Positions 18,454-27,755 are shown, numbered from the stretch's first letter. The stretch: 64,000 bases of DNA from Paraglaciecola arctica BSs20135 (GCF_000314995.1 NZ_BAEO01000067.1:22751-86750), one strand, 5' to 3'. Program-made: numbers and translations. Notes: a model not told the origin generated them from the sequence alone.

Positions 18454-19443
18454 GTGAAAATAGCGTTTTTTAACACCAAACAATATGATCAAGAGTACTT
18501 TGATCGTGCCAATCAAAATGCTGCACAGCAGATCCGTTATTTTTCGTCGCACTTAAATCTAGAATCTACTTCGCTTATTACTGATGAAAAAGTGGTGTGC
18601 GCATTTATTAACGATAATTTAAATGCTGAGGTGTTGCATAAACTAAAAAGCAAAGGTATTGAACTCATTGCACTACGCTCAGCTGGGTTTAATCATGTCG
18701 ATGTTGCTTGTGCAAAACAACTTTCACTGCCTGTAGTGCGTGTTCCTGCATACTCTCCATTTGCTGTTGCAGAACATGCGGTGGGATTGTTGTTGTGTTT
18801 AAATCGAGGTATACATCGCGCCCATAATCGCATTCGTGAAGGCGATTTTTCGCTTCGAAACTTAATGGGTTTTGACATACATGGTAAAACAGTTGGGATA
18901 ATCGGCACCGGTAAAATTGGCCAAGCGTTTGCCAACATCATGCTAGGCTTTGGTTGCAAGGTTATTGCTTACGATGTGGTTCACAATGAGCAGTGTATTA
19001 AGTCAGGGGTAACTTATGTATCACTCGACAACTTGCTAAGTCATGCAGATGTCATTTCGCTACATTGCCCGCTCACGCCCGAGACCTATCATTTGATAAA
19101 CCAAGAAGCCTTGGCAAAAATGCGCGACGGCGTCACTATTATAAATACCAGCAGAGGTAAACTAGTAGATACCAAAGCCATAATAAATTCACTTAAAAAT
19201 GGCAAGGTAGGTTTATTAGGACTAGATGTCTACGAAGAAGAAGAAGCCTTATTTTTTGAAGACTTTTCCAAAAAAGGAATACAAGACGACGTTTTAGCGA
19301 GGTTAACTACCTTCCCTAATGTCATTATAACCAGCCATCAAGGTTTCTTCACGCAAGAAGCCATGCTTAATATTGCACAAACAACGCTGTCGAATATCAG
19401 TCAATTCGAACAAAATGGTAGCATTCAAAATGGTGTTATCTAA
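18454..19443 (+). CDS. ldhA: D-lactate dehydrogenase (fermentative, LdhA type)
   Basis: A 329-residue member of the D-2-hydroxyacid dehydrogenase family, reducing pyruvate to D-lactate with NADH. The Rossmann motif GIIGTGKIGQAF is at about residues 149-160. The catalytic Arg is in NTSRGKLVD, the Glu in DVYEEEE and the His in TSHQGFF. YEEEEALFFEDFS is typical of LdhA rather than of glycerate or phosphoglycerate enzymes. The start is GTG with GAGG seven bases upstream. A near-perfect FNR box precedes it, consistent with anaerobic induction. It stands alone before the AhpD-like gene, which has its own FNR box. Confidence 0.9.
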   Translation: MKIAFFNTKQYDQEYFDRANQNAAQQIRYFSSHLNLESTSLITDEKVVCAFINDNLNAEVLHKLKSKGIELIALRSAGFNHVDVACAKQLSLPVVRVPAYSPFAVAEHAVGLLLCLNRGIHRAHNRIREGDFSLRNLMGFDIHGKTVGIIGTGKIGQAFANIMLGFGCKVIAYDVVHNEQCIKSGVTYVSLDNLLSHADVISLHCPLTPETYHLINQEALAKMRDGVTIINTSRGKLVDTKAIINSLKNGKVGLLGLDVYEEEEALFFEDFSKKGIQDDVLARLTTFPNVIITSHQGFFTQEAMLNIAQTTLSNISQFEQNGSIQNGVI

Positions 19444-19454
19444 AACCAGAGATT

Positions 19455-19468
19455 TTGATCACCATCAA
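19455..19468. promoter_or_regulatory. FNR-type binding site upstream of AhpD-like gene
   Basis: TTGATCACCATCAA is an exact FNR-type palindrome, 53 bases before the ATG of the AhpD-like gene and just after the ldhA stop codon. Confidence 0.72.
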
Positions 19469-19521
19469 TATAAACCTATAGCTAGCAAGCATACTTAACT
19501 TCAATTTTTTTGGAGACAACT

Positions 19522-19884
19522 ATGCCAACTACTAGACACGTTAAACAATATGACCACCTAAAAGTGCTTAGTGCGAAACTGATTTCAGAAATACCAGAGG
19601 TTATGGCTGGCTTTGGTGAATTACATTCTTGCGCTGTTGCTGCAGGTGCTCTAGATACAAAATCAAAAGAATTAATAGCATTAGGCATAGCAATTTCGGT
19701 ACATTGCGATGGGTGTATTGGTTTTCACGTACATGATGCTTTAAATGCAGGTGCCAGCAGAGAGGAAATATTGGAAGCTATTGGTGTCGCCATTTTGATG
19801 GGTGGAAGTCCGTCCATGGTCTATGGTTGTGAAGCTATGGAAGCCCTTAATGAATTCGAGAAAGAACAAAATCCGCCTATTTAG
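19522..19884 (+). CDS. AhpD/carboxymuconolactone-decarboxylase-family protein
   Basis: A 120-residue protein with the AhpD-type CxxC active site HCDGCIGFHVHDAL, where Cys-x-x-Cys is followed by His, so it is probably a thiol peroxidase or alkylhydroperoxidase-like redox protein rather than a true decarboxylase. I chose ATG at 19522. The TTG twelve bases upstream overlaps the GGAG ribosome-binding site that serves the ATG. An exact FNR box precedes the gene. A role in redox protection during oxygen shifts is an inference. Confidence 0.87.
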   Translation: MPTTRHVKQYDHLKVLSAKLISEIPEVMAGFGELHSCAVAAGALDTKSKELIALGIAISVHCDGCIGFHVHDALNAGASREEILEAIGVAILMGGSPSMVYGCEAMEALNEFEKEQNPPI

Positions 19885-19901
19885 CTCCTTACCCAAAATA
19901 T

Positions 19902-20672
19902 CTAGGCAACCCTCGTTTGTATGTTGTTGGTTTGACGAATTTTTGCTGCGGGCAAAATATGGAGTTCACGTTCATGTAATAGGCTATGGTTTAGTTTTTC
20001 AAAGTCCACAATGCTGACACGGCGTTTTTCCACCTCAATAATTTGTTCATTTTGTAACTGCGTGAGCAAGCGACTCACAGTTTCAATCGCCATGCCTAAA
20101 TAATTGGCAATATCCACACGGGTCATACTCAAATCAAATACATTGCCAGACAATCCTCTTTGTTCAAATTGAGAGGACAAGTCCAATATAAATGAACCTA
20201 GTCTCTGAGATGAGTTCATGTGGTTTAATCTAAGTAAAAACTTATCTTCATCATTTAAAGCATGACTCATTCCCTGCAACATGTTGTGCCTAATGCTTGC
20301 TGAATTTGCCATAGCCCTATCCAATTCTCCTAAACCAATACGGCAGACACTACTGGTTTCCAAAAACTTAATCGATTGAGCATGAGATCCATTGTCAAAA
20401 CCATCCAAGCCAATTAAATCACCGGGATAGTGAAAGCGGCTAATTTGCTCTTGGCCAGTATTTGCCAAAACCGAAGATTTCGCTGAGCCACTACGCAAAA
20501 TAAAAATAGCATCAAAGGTCTGTCCTGATGCAAATAACACATTCGATTTTTGATAAACTTTATGTGATCTTACTTTTGGCTCTACTTTACTTATATTATC
20601 TTGACTAAAGCACATGCCAGACATTGCACAGTGTTGGCAAAGTGACGGCGGCGGTGTTGTATTTATAGACAT
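19902..20672 (-). CDS. fnr: FNR/EtrA-type oxygen-responsive transcriptional regulator
   Basis: A 256-residue Crp/Fnr regulator. The N-terminal cysteines in LCQHCAMSGMC have the spacing of the FNR iron-sulfur cluster, and a fourth lies at SSVCRIG. The helix-turn-helix MTRVDIANYLGMAIETVSRL carries the E..SR recognition pattern of FNR, which reads TTGAT-N4-ATCAA. It should be active when oxygen is low and repress or activate the units around it. An exact FNR box upstream (20711-20724) suggests autoregulation. Six such boxes on this island, five of them exact, support a local regulon. Confidence 0.95.
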   Translation of the reverse strand: MSINTTPPPSLCQHCAMSGMCFSQDNISKVEPKVRSHKVYQKSNVLFASGQTFDAIFILRSGSAKSSVLANTGQEQISRFHYPGDLIGLDGFDNGSHAQSIKFLETSSVCRIGLGELDRAMANSASIRHNMLQGMSHALNDEDKFLLRLNHMNSSQRLGSFILDLSSQFEQRGLSGNVFDLSMTRVDIANYLGMAIETVSRLLTQLQNEQIIEVEKRRVSIVDFEKLNHSLLHERELHILPAAKIRQTNNIQTRVA

Positions 20673-20710
20673 TTTACAATTCTCATAGATAGGTCAAAAG
20701 CAAACTGCCA

Positions 20711-20724
20711 TTGATATAGATCAA
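20711..20724. promoter_or_regulatory. FNR-type binding site upstream of fnr
   Basis: TTGATATAGATCAA is an exact FNR-type palindrome, 38 bases upstream of the fnr start, in a position suited to autoregulation. Confidence 0.75.
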
Positions 20725-20794
20725 GAATAAATATTAGCTGCGAGCTCGGGTATTCGTTATTTTGCGTAATTTATTTCGGAAAATACTTAGATCA

Positions 20795-20810
20795 AGCCCC
20801 AAAAGGGCTT
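20795..20810. terminator. Short hairpin after glgC
   Basis: AAGCCC and GGGCTT form a 6-bp stem with a CAAAA loop immediately after the glgC stop. On the leftward strand no T-run follows directly, so this is a weak terminator candidate. Confidence 0.35.
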
Positions 20811-20816
20811 TCTTAG

Positions 20817-22088
20817 TTATTTATAATCAACCGAGCTAAGCATGTCTTTGGTCACTAATACTATGCCATTTTGGCTAATGCGAAATCCGCGCGCAATATC
20901 ATCTGCCTTATTAATACCGATGTTCATTCCTGCAGGTATCTGGCAGCCTGCGTCAATAATGGCGCGCTTAATATTAACGTTCTTAGCAATATTCACTTGG
21001 GGTAGGACCACTGATTGTTCAATTGAACTATAGGAGTGCACATGCACATCAGAGAACAACAGAGATTGACTAATTTTAGCACCAGAAATAATACATCCAC
21101 CTGACACAGTTGAGTCTACGGCATAGCCGCGACGGCCGTCATCGTCATTAAATATAAATTTAGCAGGAGGGGATTGTTTCTGATGTGTCCAGATTGGCCA
21201 ATCTTGGTCATAGATATTTAATTCTGGCGTGACAGCAACAAGATCCATGTTAGCCTGCCAAAATGCATCTAAGGTTCCCACATCACGCCAATACGGAGCA
21301 GCATTTCCATCAACAGAAAGGAATCTAAATGCTAACACTTGATTATTATCAATCACCGCAGGAATAATATCTCTGCCAAAATCATGTTGCGAGTCCGGAT
21401 TTTTAGCATCAGCTAACAGTTGCTGGATTAGAAACTCAGTATTGAAAACGTAGTTGCCCATGGAGGCCAAGGTGTATTCAGGTTTATCTTTGAGCGGACA
21501 AGGATTATCTGGTTTTTCGTGGAAATTGGTGATCCTGTTATGTTTATCAACGCACATAACACCGAAGGATCCTGCCGCTTCTCGAACCGGCATTTCGATG
21601 CAAGATATCGTCATGTCAGCACCACTTTCCACATGTTGGACTAACATGTCCCCATAATCCATTTTGTAAATATGATCACCAGCTAGCACAACAACATATT
21701 TAGGTGAATGTTCCCGAATAAACTCAATATTTTGATATAGCGCATCGGCTGTACCTTCATACCAACTAGGAGAATATTGCTGGGACGCAGGTAATAACTC
21801 TACGTACTCACCTAAATCTCGGTTTAAATGTCCCCATCCTCGTGATAGATGGCGAATTAGTGAATAGGCTTTATATTGGGTCATGACACCAATTTGCCTT
21901 ATTCCTGAGTTAATACAATTCGACAAAGGAAAATCTATCACCCTAAATTTTCCGCCAAAATGAATAGCAGGTTTAGCCTGGTACTGAGTTAATTCACACA
22001 ATCGACTACCTTTACCTCCAGCAAGGATAAGCGCTAAAGTATCTCGTGTGATTTGACTCACGTAACGTGAATTGGAATGGATCATCAT
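20817..22088 (-). CDS. glgC: Glucose-1-phosphate adenylyltransferase (ADP-glucose pyrophosphorylase)
   Basis: A 423-residue enzyme making ADP-glucose for glycogen synthesis. The nucleotide-binding signature [15 protein letters not shown] is at about residues 19-33, with [15 protein letters not shown] and [12 protein letters not shown] following. A left-handed beta-helix C-terminus carries the allosteric region ([16 protein letters not shown]). It lies 35 bases downstream of a UspA gene and probably shares its FNR-controlled promoter. That links glycogen storage to oxygen limitation. No other glg gene is in the window. Confidence 0.95.
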   Translation of the reverse strand: MMIHSNSRYVSQITRDTLALILAGGKGSRLCELTQYQAKPAIHFGGKFRVIDFPLSNCINSGIRQIGVMTQYKAYSLIRHLSRGWGHLNRDLGEYVELLPASQQYSPSWYEGTADALYQNIEFIREHSPKYVVVLAGDHIYKMDYGDMLVQHVESGADMTISCIEMPVREAAGSFGVMCVDKHNRITNFHEKPDNPCPLKDKPEYTLASMGNYVFNTEFLIQQLLADAKNPDSQHDFGRDIIPAVIDNNQVLAFRFLSVDGNAAPYWRDVGTLDAFWQANMDLVAVTPELNIYDQDWPIWTHQKQSPPAKFIFNDDDGRRGYAVDSTVSGGCIISGAKISQSLLFSDVHVHSYSSIEQSVVLPQVNIAKNVNIKRAIIDAGCQIPAGMNIGINKADDIARGFRISQNGIVLVTKDMLSSVDYK

Positions 22089-22123
22089 GACTACCTGTTG
22101 TTAGGATAATTGCAAAATTCACC

Positions 22124-22546
22124 TTAAATTTTAATTGCCAGAACATCACACTTAACACCATGTAATACACCATTGGCGGTGGAGCCTAGCAACAACTTCA
22201 AACCACTTTGACCATGGGTACCTATAACAATTAGATCTGCTTTTATACTTTCAGACAAACTATGAATTTCATCAACCGCGGGACCAATAGGCGCATAAAC
22301 TTGATTGTCTGGAATATCATATTTTTCGGCTAATTCTAATAACGTTGCTTTAGCGTTTTTTTGACTGTCATTAACAAAATCTGTGCCTACCCCTACCCCG
22401 TAAGACTCAAAATATACATGAGGAAACGTGACATAAACAAGACTAAGTTGCGCTGGCTTTTGCGCAAGACTTAAGGCACGTTTTAAGACTTTTTTGTAAT
22501 CAGAAAAAATATCTAATGGGACCAAAATTTTTTGATAGTTTTGCAT
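22124..22546 (-). CDS. Universal stress protein, single domain
   Basis: A 140-residue Usp with the full ATP-binding signature GTHGQSGLKLLLGSTANGV near the C-terminus. It starts with YQKILVPLDIFSDY. It is preceded by an exact FNR box (22611-22624) and followed 35 bases later by glgC, so both are likely co-transcribed. It is the third Usp gene of the FNR island and the only one with a clean ATP motif. Confidence 0.9.
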   Translation of the reverse strand: MQNYQKILVPLDIFSDYKKVLKRALSLAQKPAQLSLVYVTFPHVYFESYGVGVGTDFVNDSQKNAKATLLELAEKYDIPDNQVYAPIGPAVDEIHSLSESIKADLIVIGTHGQSGLKLLLGSTANGVLHGVKCDVLAIKI

Positions 22547-22610
22547 ATTAAACTTACCCTTTGATTAGAAACTTAATTGTCTAATTAGAACGTAATGACG
22601 CCGAGGGATC

Positions 22611-22624
22611 TTGATCTGCATCAA
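22611..22624. promoter_or_regulatory. FNR-type binding site upstream of uspA-glgC
   Basis: TTGATCTGCATCAA is an exact FNR-type palindrome, 64 bases before the Usp start codon. The remaining part of the 311-base gap (22547-22857) shows no gene. Confidence 0.75.
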
Positions 22625-22857
22625 ACAGCCCTGCAAATTTTGTAAAAATAATCTCAACTGGACATTATTGCTGCATACTTGAAGCCTATTTCAGAATTGA
22701 ATCTGCATTGTTAAATGGATAACATCCGCTGTAATGCTCATTATTCAAACCTGCATAGATTGATAATTTTCTGTACTTATAAATTAAAAATCAATAAGTT
22801 ATAATAGGTATTTAAAATAACAATATAATGTAATCACTAAAAACTAAAAGGGTCCTA

Positions 22858-24534
22858 ATGAGTTCTAAGTTGGAACAGAAACTAGCAGAGTTTCGTATCA
22901 CTTTTATTGCTGAGTTTAATGACAAGCTTGCAGTGCTGATTAAGTTATGGTCAGAAGCAAGAACGTCGCATTCTCGCGATTCAATCAAACAATTTAGATT
23001 TGAAGTGCACAGTCTTAAAGGCTCTAGTGGCACCCTAAATTTTATAACGCTGAGCGACAGACTTGGTATGATTGAAGAAGAAGTTGCACCTTGCGAAGTT
23101 CAAACCAACAACTTTAAAAATGTTATTCCTTTTATCGATCGCCATATGAATTCCATGATTGAAGCATCAAGAAACAATCCGAATCCTTTGCTGGTACTAA
23201 GGGATATTCCAAATTCTTTAGGTGAATTACGCGAGCCTCAAAAAAATAAAGAAGAAATTACCACACAATCTTATAGAGATATAAAGATTGCGTTAATTGA
23301 TGATAATGACGCTACATTAACGATTCACGCTAAACTTTTAGCGGGATTTGGGTTTACCATTTGCCAGTGCAAGTCAATCAAACAACTACAAGAAGAATTC
23401 AAACAACAAACTTTCAATTTAGTGTTGATTGATACTGATAACTCAATTGACCAATCTGAAGAAATGTTTGCATATGCAGCTGAACTGAGATATTCAGGTA
23501 TAGACGTATTTATTTTATCTTCCTCAAGTTCATTTGAAAATAGACTGGCAGCTGTTAGGTCTAAGGCAAATGAATATTTGCTAAAGCCGGTAAACATCAC
23601 CACTTTAGTGTCCAAAATCCGTAAAAACTTCAAACTAGATTTAGTAAGACCCTATAGAATTTTACTTTTAGATGACCAAGCATCAGTTAGCATTTTTTAT
23701 AAAGCATTGCTTGAGGACGAACACGTTGAAGTGTTGGCAATAAATCACGCCGAATCAATTATGACTGAATTAGATTCTTTCCATCCTGATGTTTTTTTAT
23801 TAGATATGCACATGCCAAACATCAGTGGTCTCGAAGTAGCTAGGTTACTTCGCCAACAATCAAAATATGACTATGTTCCGATTATTTTTCTCACAGCAGA
23901 TGAAGATATTAATACTAAACTTGAAGTTTTAGAGTGTGGTGCAGATGATGTCATCCCTAAAAACACCCCACCTAACCTTATAGTGAAACAAGTTGACAGT
24001 CGAATTCAAAGAGGCCAAGAAATTCGCTACCTTGCATCTAGGGATAGCCTAACGGGTGTTCTGAACCATGGACAAATCATGGATGCAGCAGCTCATGCGC
24101 TGAGACTTGCTTCGCGACAACAAAAACCGACTGTTGTGGTAATGATTGATTTAGATCATTTCAAAGGAGTAAATGATAAATATGGACATGTAGCTGGCGA
24201 TAAAGTATTGATTTCTTTAGGACAATTATTAATGCAATCGGTACGAGACACAGATTATGTGGGCCGTTATGGCGGTGAAGAGTTTATGGTGGTATTTAGT
24301 GATACAGACCCAAATATCATCGAAAGTAAAATGAACGACATTTTGACCGCATTTTTACAGATCACTTATACCATTGCTGAACAGCCATTTAATTGTAGTT
24401 TTAGTGCCGGATTAGCCAGTTCAACCCACCATCAAAAGCTAAGTGAGCTTGTATCCTCAGCTGATGCAGCTCTATACGCAGCTAAAGAAGCAGGAAGAAG
24501 CAGAGTTTGTGTGGATGCATTAATAAAGGATTAG
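22858..24534 (+). CDS. Soluble diguanylate cyclase: Hpt-REC-REC-GGDEF
   Basis: A 558-residue protein without membrane segments. An Hpt domain comes first, with the phospho-accepting His in HSLKGSSGTL (about residue 51). Two receiver domains follow: REC1 has LVLIDTDN and REC2 has FLLDMHMPN as phosphorylation sites. The GGDEF domain ends the protein with RYGGEEF and an RDTD inhibitory site upstream, so it should make c-di-GMP. An Hpt and two receivers in one chain suggest input from a hybrid kinase elsewhere. A strong terminator hairpin follows at 24545-24584. Confidence 0.92.
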   Translation: MSSKLEQKLAEFRITFIAEFNDKLAVLIKLWSEARTSHSRDSIKQFRFEVHSLKGSSGTLNFITLSDRLGMIEEEVAPCEVQTNNFKNVIPFIDRHMNSMIEASRNNPNPLLVLRDIPNSLGELREPQKNKEEITTQSYRDIKIALIDDNDATLTIHAKLLAGFGFTICQCKSIKQLQEEFKQQTFNLVLIDTDNSIDQSEEMFAYAAELRYSGIDVFILSSSSSFENRLAAVRSKANEYLLKPVNITTLVSKIRKNFKLDLVRPYRILLLDDQASVSIFYKALLEDEHVEVLAINHAESIMTELDSFHPDVFLLDMHMPNISGLEVARLLRQQSKYDYVPIIFLTADEDINTKLEVLECGADDVIPKNTPPNLIVKQVDSRIQRGQEIRYLASRDSLTGVLNHGQIMDAAAHALRLASRQQKPTVVVMIDLDHFKGVNDKYGHVAGDKVLISLGQLLMQSVRDTDYVGRYGGEEFMVVFSDTDPNIIESKMNDILTAFLQITYTIAEQPFNCSFSAGLASSTHHQKLSELVSSADAALYAAKEAGRSRVCVDALIKD

Positions 24535-24544
24535 TTTTTTAACT

Positions 24545-24594
24545 CAATACCCGATTAATTTAAATTGGATTTTATCGGGTATTGACGCTTTTTG
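24545..24594 (+). terminator. Terminator after the diguanylate cyclase gene
   Basis: CAATACCCGAT and ATCGGGTATTG form an 11-bp perfect stem around an 18-base loop, followed shortly by TTTTT. It lies 11 bases after the stop codon. Confidence 0.65.
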
Positions 24595-24626
24595 TAGCCC
24601 TCGTTACTAAATTCAATCTTACTATA

Positions 24627-25694
24627 TCAAGCAAATTTAATGGGCTTAATATGTTCAACAATCTTCTGATTATCATACAAATCCTTAAACGCCTGCCCTA
24701 GCCTATCACTTTGTGAAATCACAGTTTGCCAATATTCAATACGTTGCGCCGCTGGCATGGTTTCAAAGTCTTTTCTATCTGGTATTTTACCATAAGGTAG
24801 ACTAGCAACAAATTCATCTGAAGGTACCAACATTACCACGTCATCGTAACTACTAGCATGTGGAAGGCGTTTTTTAAGAGACTTATCAAACCAGCCTGGT
24901 ATAGGTTTAGAGTAAAAGTGCGGATACAGCACTAAACCTTTTTGAGGCCCAAAAGTTAAGTCAAAATGATAATCAATAATGCCTCCGTCTCGATACATGC
25001 CAAGAGGTGCACCAGTAATGTTCTTTACGCCCTCAATCACAATAGGAATGGAGCCTGACGCCATCAAAGCCTGAGGCAAATTTTGAGTCGTAAGAGGAAT
25101 TGAATATGAGGGCATTTTATTGGGATCACTAACCTTTAAATCTGAGTTAGGAGACGAAAATAAATAACGTTGATAAAATTTATCTAACCATTTGCGCTTT
25201 AACGCGTTAGCACTAGCACTGGCAATTAGACCGGTCATTTGTATAGATTTTGCTTCAAATTGGGTTAAGCCCTTACACTTTGCCACAATAAAATGGGCTT
25301 TAATGATTGGGTTATTAATAATTTCTTCACAGCCATTTTCTCCTAATACGTAATTTAGAAGCGCCCTACCTTTTTCAGTTATTTCTTTGGCAGTCGGCTT
25401 ATCAGAATAAACAGTATGGGAATACCGCTCCGCCAAGCGATTAATTGCAGACAAAGGGTCGTTTTGCGCGAAACAAGCAAATCGAAACGCCCCAGCAGAC
25501 GAACCAATAATATTCAGAGGCCTAGTACGCTCTGCAAAAAATTCTGGAAAGATATAACGATCAAGCCCTGCTAATACAAACCATTTAGGTCCGCCAGATG
25601 CGCCCAACATATAGTCAAATAAATCTGCACTAAAGCCTTCTTTTTTAATACGTTCAAGGGCATTTTTCCCAGCAAAAATATCCAAAACCTGCAT
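24627..25694 (-). CDS. Patatin-like phospholipase
   Basis: A 355-residue patatin-family acyl hydrolase. The oxyanion-hole glycines are in GASGGPKW, the nucleophile elbow in IGSSAGAF (about residue 65) and the catalytic Asp in YRDGGIIDYHF (about residue 235). It would release fatty acids from membrane lipids or storage granules. No signal peptide is seen, so it is cytoplasmic or peripheral. It stands alone; the upstream 283-base gap carries inverted DnaA-box-like sequences. Confidence 0.87.
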   Translation of the reverse strand: MQVLDIFAGKNALERIKKEGFSADLFDYMLGASGGPKWFVLAGLDRYIFPEFFAERTRPLNIIGSSAGAFRFACFAQNDPLSAINRLAERYSHTVYSDKPTAKEITEKGRALLNYVLGENGCEEIINNPIIKAHFIVAKCKGLTQFEAKSIQMTGLIASASANALKRKWLDKFYQRYLFSSPNSDLKVSDPNKMPSYSIPLTTQNLPQALMASGSIPIVIEGVKNITGAPLGMYRDGGIIDYHFDLTFGPQKGLVLYPHFYSKPIPGWFDKSLKKRLPHASSYDDVVMLVPSDEFVASLPYGKIPDRKDFETMPAAQRIEYWQTVISQSDRLGQAFKDLYDNQKIVEHIKPIKFA

Positions 25695-25814
25695 AAATCT
25701 CCTTAAATGATGTAATTTTAATCAAGCTTTCAATTATAGAGTGTTTAACAACCAACAGCAATTTATGCATATACATCAGTTAGTTAGGTAACATATAAAC
25801 AGTACTCAACAGAG

Positions 25815-25837
25815 TTATCCACAGGAACAGTGGATAA
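25815..25837. repeat. Inverted pair of DnaA-box-like sequences
   Basis: TTATCCACA at 25815-25823 is a perfect E. coli DnaA box. Its inverse, GTGGATAA, lies seven bases after the shared 8-bp arm, ending at 25837. The pair sits in the divergent gap between the patatin and EIIA-like genes. It could be a DnaA-binding regulatory site or simply a hairpin. Confidence 0.45.
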
Positions 25838-25977
25838 ACCCATCTTAATGTAAATTCTATCGATTGTTTTGCTATCATACTCAAAAAATACAACTTAGTA
25901 TTATATTATGTCAGAGACTAAATCCAAGACTATGTACAATCAAATCCTTGCAACTAACTTAGTAAATTTCACATAAA

Positions 25978-26484
25978 ATGGCACTATTTAGCCGCCTAGT
26001 AGGCGCAAATTCACTGCCATCTCATAAAAAGGTGATTGACATTTCTAGTGCGTTAACAGGTAAAGTGTTGCCATTGGATGAAGTGCCACATTCATTATTT
26101 ACTCAGCGCATGTTTGGAGAAGGTATTGCCATTAGACCTTCAGGGTATCAAGTGTTAGCGCCGTTTTCTGGCACTATGCTACATTTCCCAGAATTGGCGA
26201 ACCAATTAAGGTTAAAGGCGAAAAATGGCCTACAGCTACAAATCCAGCTAGGGATAGATTCCCACCTTATGATGGGAGAAGGATTTAAGAGAGTTGTCAA
26301 ACAAGGTGAAAGCTTTGAGCAAGGACAACTGCTCGGTGAATTCTCTTTAGTTAAAATGAAAAAACAACTGCCCAGTATTTTATGCCCCATAACGATACTC
26401 AATAGCGATAAATTAAAAGGCCTCCAAGGGCATTATTTTCAGGTTATTGCAGGTGAAGATAAAATAATGACTGCCTACATATAG
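25978..26484 (+). CDS. EIIA-Glc (Crr)-like protein lacking both phosphorylation-site histidines
   Basis: A 168-residue protein of the PTS glucose EIIA fold: ISSALTGKVLPLDEVPHSLF, GEGIAIRPSG, LGIDSHLMMGEGFKRVVKQG. In E. coli EIIA-Glc, His75 lies in NHAFSIES and the phosphorylated His90 in VHFGID. In an ungapped alignment of these segments, His75 is Asn (ANQLRLKA) and His90 is Gln (IQLGID). It therefore cannot accept phosphate from HPr in the usual way and is probably a regulatory relic or a partner-binding protein. No PTS gene is nearby. It is monocistronic with no clear ribosome-binding site. Confidence 0.82.
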   Translation: MALFSRLVGANSLPSHKKVIDISSALTGKVLPLDEVPHSLFTQRMFGEGIAIRPSGYQVLAPFSGTMLHFPELANQLRLKAKNGLQLQIQLGIDSHLMMGEGFKRVVKQGESFEQGQLLGEFSLVKMKKQLPSILCPITILNSDKLKGLQGHYFQVIAGEDKIMTAYI

Positions 26485-26736
26485 TTTAATCACAACAAAC
26501 TTGGATTAGTTTAATGACTATTTAGTCATGCACTAAGGGGCCAAATAGTTATACATAACGAGAAATTATGTCTAAAGAGTTGCTGGATTCCCCCACTTAC
26601 CTTAGACTCCTGCAAAGTAGTATGGTTAATATTAAGTATAGCCAGCTTGGTAATTGACTGATCTAAAAACCATTAGAATACGTTAAATATTACTTATCCA
26701 AGTACAAATGAACAGAGTTAATCCAAGGTTTATATC
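26485..26736. other. Intergenic gap
   Basis: A 252-base gap. A 29-codon open frame (26568-26657) exists, but with no good ribosome-binding site or recognisable product. Nothing else is seen. Confidence 0.35.
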
Positions 26737-27633
26737 GTGATCAAGCCGTTAATTATTTCAATTCTGTATATAGCTGCAATCAATGTAAGTATGGCAAAAA
26801 GCAATTTATTCACATATAAAGGTCCAGAGAGTAAAGAAGATCAGCGTTTTATTTACATGCAAAAAGTATTGGAATTAGCGCTTAATAAAACAAAAAGTGA
26901 ATACGGAGACTTTGAATTACAAGCAACCACAGAAGGAATTAATCAGGGCCGACTATTACTTCAAATGGACAAAAACGTCTATTCAAATTATTTTTTTAGG
27001 GTTTCGGTTACTGACGAATTGCTCGAAAATTATCATGTAATAAAATTTCCAATAGATCGCGGTATATCAGGCTATCGTGTTGCCTTTACAAATAGTCAAC
27101 GCAAAAAAAACTACTGCCTGATAAAAAACAAGGAAGGTATTAGTAAAGCAATCATTGCCCAGGGCATTGGCTGGTTGGACACTGACATTTTGAAACATAA
27201 CGGTCTTAACGTGTACGCCATTGCTAATTACAAAAGTATCTTTGAAATGCTTAGTTTAGATAGAGTTGATTTGTTCTTTCGAGGGATCAATGAAATCAAG
27301 GCCGAATACGAAATTGAGCGTGTAACTTACCCCAATTTAGTCATTGAACCTTGTATCGCACTTTATTATCCCCTTCCTCGTTTTTTTGTCACAGATAAAC
27401 AGAATATAAACAATGCTAATCGAATTGAAAAAGGACTAAAGATCGCCTTTGAAGATGGTAGTTTTATAATGCTGTGGGAGGAATATTTTAGAGACAGTAT
27501 TGAGCTAGTAAACTTACAAAGTAGAACATTAATAAAACTTGATAATCCTTATATTCAAAATTTAGACTCCAACTTCGAAAAATATAATTATCCATTGCCT
27601 GAAAAATTAGTAGTCTTGAGTTTACTGCGCTGA
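26737..27633 (+). CDS. Periplasmic solute-binding-like protein (SBP family 3 style)
   Basis: A 298-residue secreted protein (signal MIKPLIISILYIAAINVSMA). The pattern of a first lobe with YFFRVSVTDELLENYHVI, then FPIDRGISGYRVAF, and a return segment IEPCIALYYPLPRFFVT resembles truncated amino-acid-binding proteins often seen in alteromonads as stand-alone proteins. Conserved ligand residues cannot be named. The start is GTG with AAGG upstream. A strong bidirectional terminator follows. No transport permease is near, so it may be a sensor partner. Confidence 0.7.
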   Translation: MIKPLIISILYIAAINVSMAKSNLFTYKGPESKEDQRFIYMQKVLELALNKTKSEYGDFELQATTEGINQGRLLLQMDKNVYSNYFFRVSVTDELLENYHVIKFPIDRGISGYRVAFTNSQRKKNYCLIKNKEGISKAIIAQGIGWLDTDILKHNGLNVYAIANYKSIFEMLSLDRVDLFFRGINEIKAEYEIERVTYPNLVIEPCIALYYPLPRFFVTDKQNINNANRIEKGLKIAFEDGSFIMLWEEYFRDSIELVNLQSRTLIKLDNPYIQNLDSNFEKYNYPLPEKLVVLSLLR

Positions 27634-27686
27634 TCCAATAAAGCAGTTGCTTAGCATGCCATATTTGAACTTCAGTTCAAAAACCA

Positions 27687-27715
27687 AAATGCCGTACTTA
27701 AGTACGGCATTTTTT
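27687..27715. terminator. Bidirectional terminator
   Basis: AAAATGCCGTACTT pairs perfectly with AAGTACGGCATTTT, flanked by A and T runs on both strands. It separates the rightward binding protein from the leftward pectin operon. Confidence 0.8.
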
Positions 27716-27755
27716 AGGCCTTTAATTTTTTACATAAAGTCTAACTAAATTATAT

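Noticed and set aside
26568..26657. A 29-codon small gene
   Set aside because: No convincing ribosome-binding site, no recognisable product and normal chance length.
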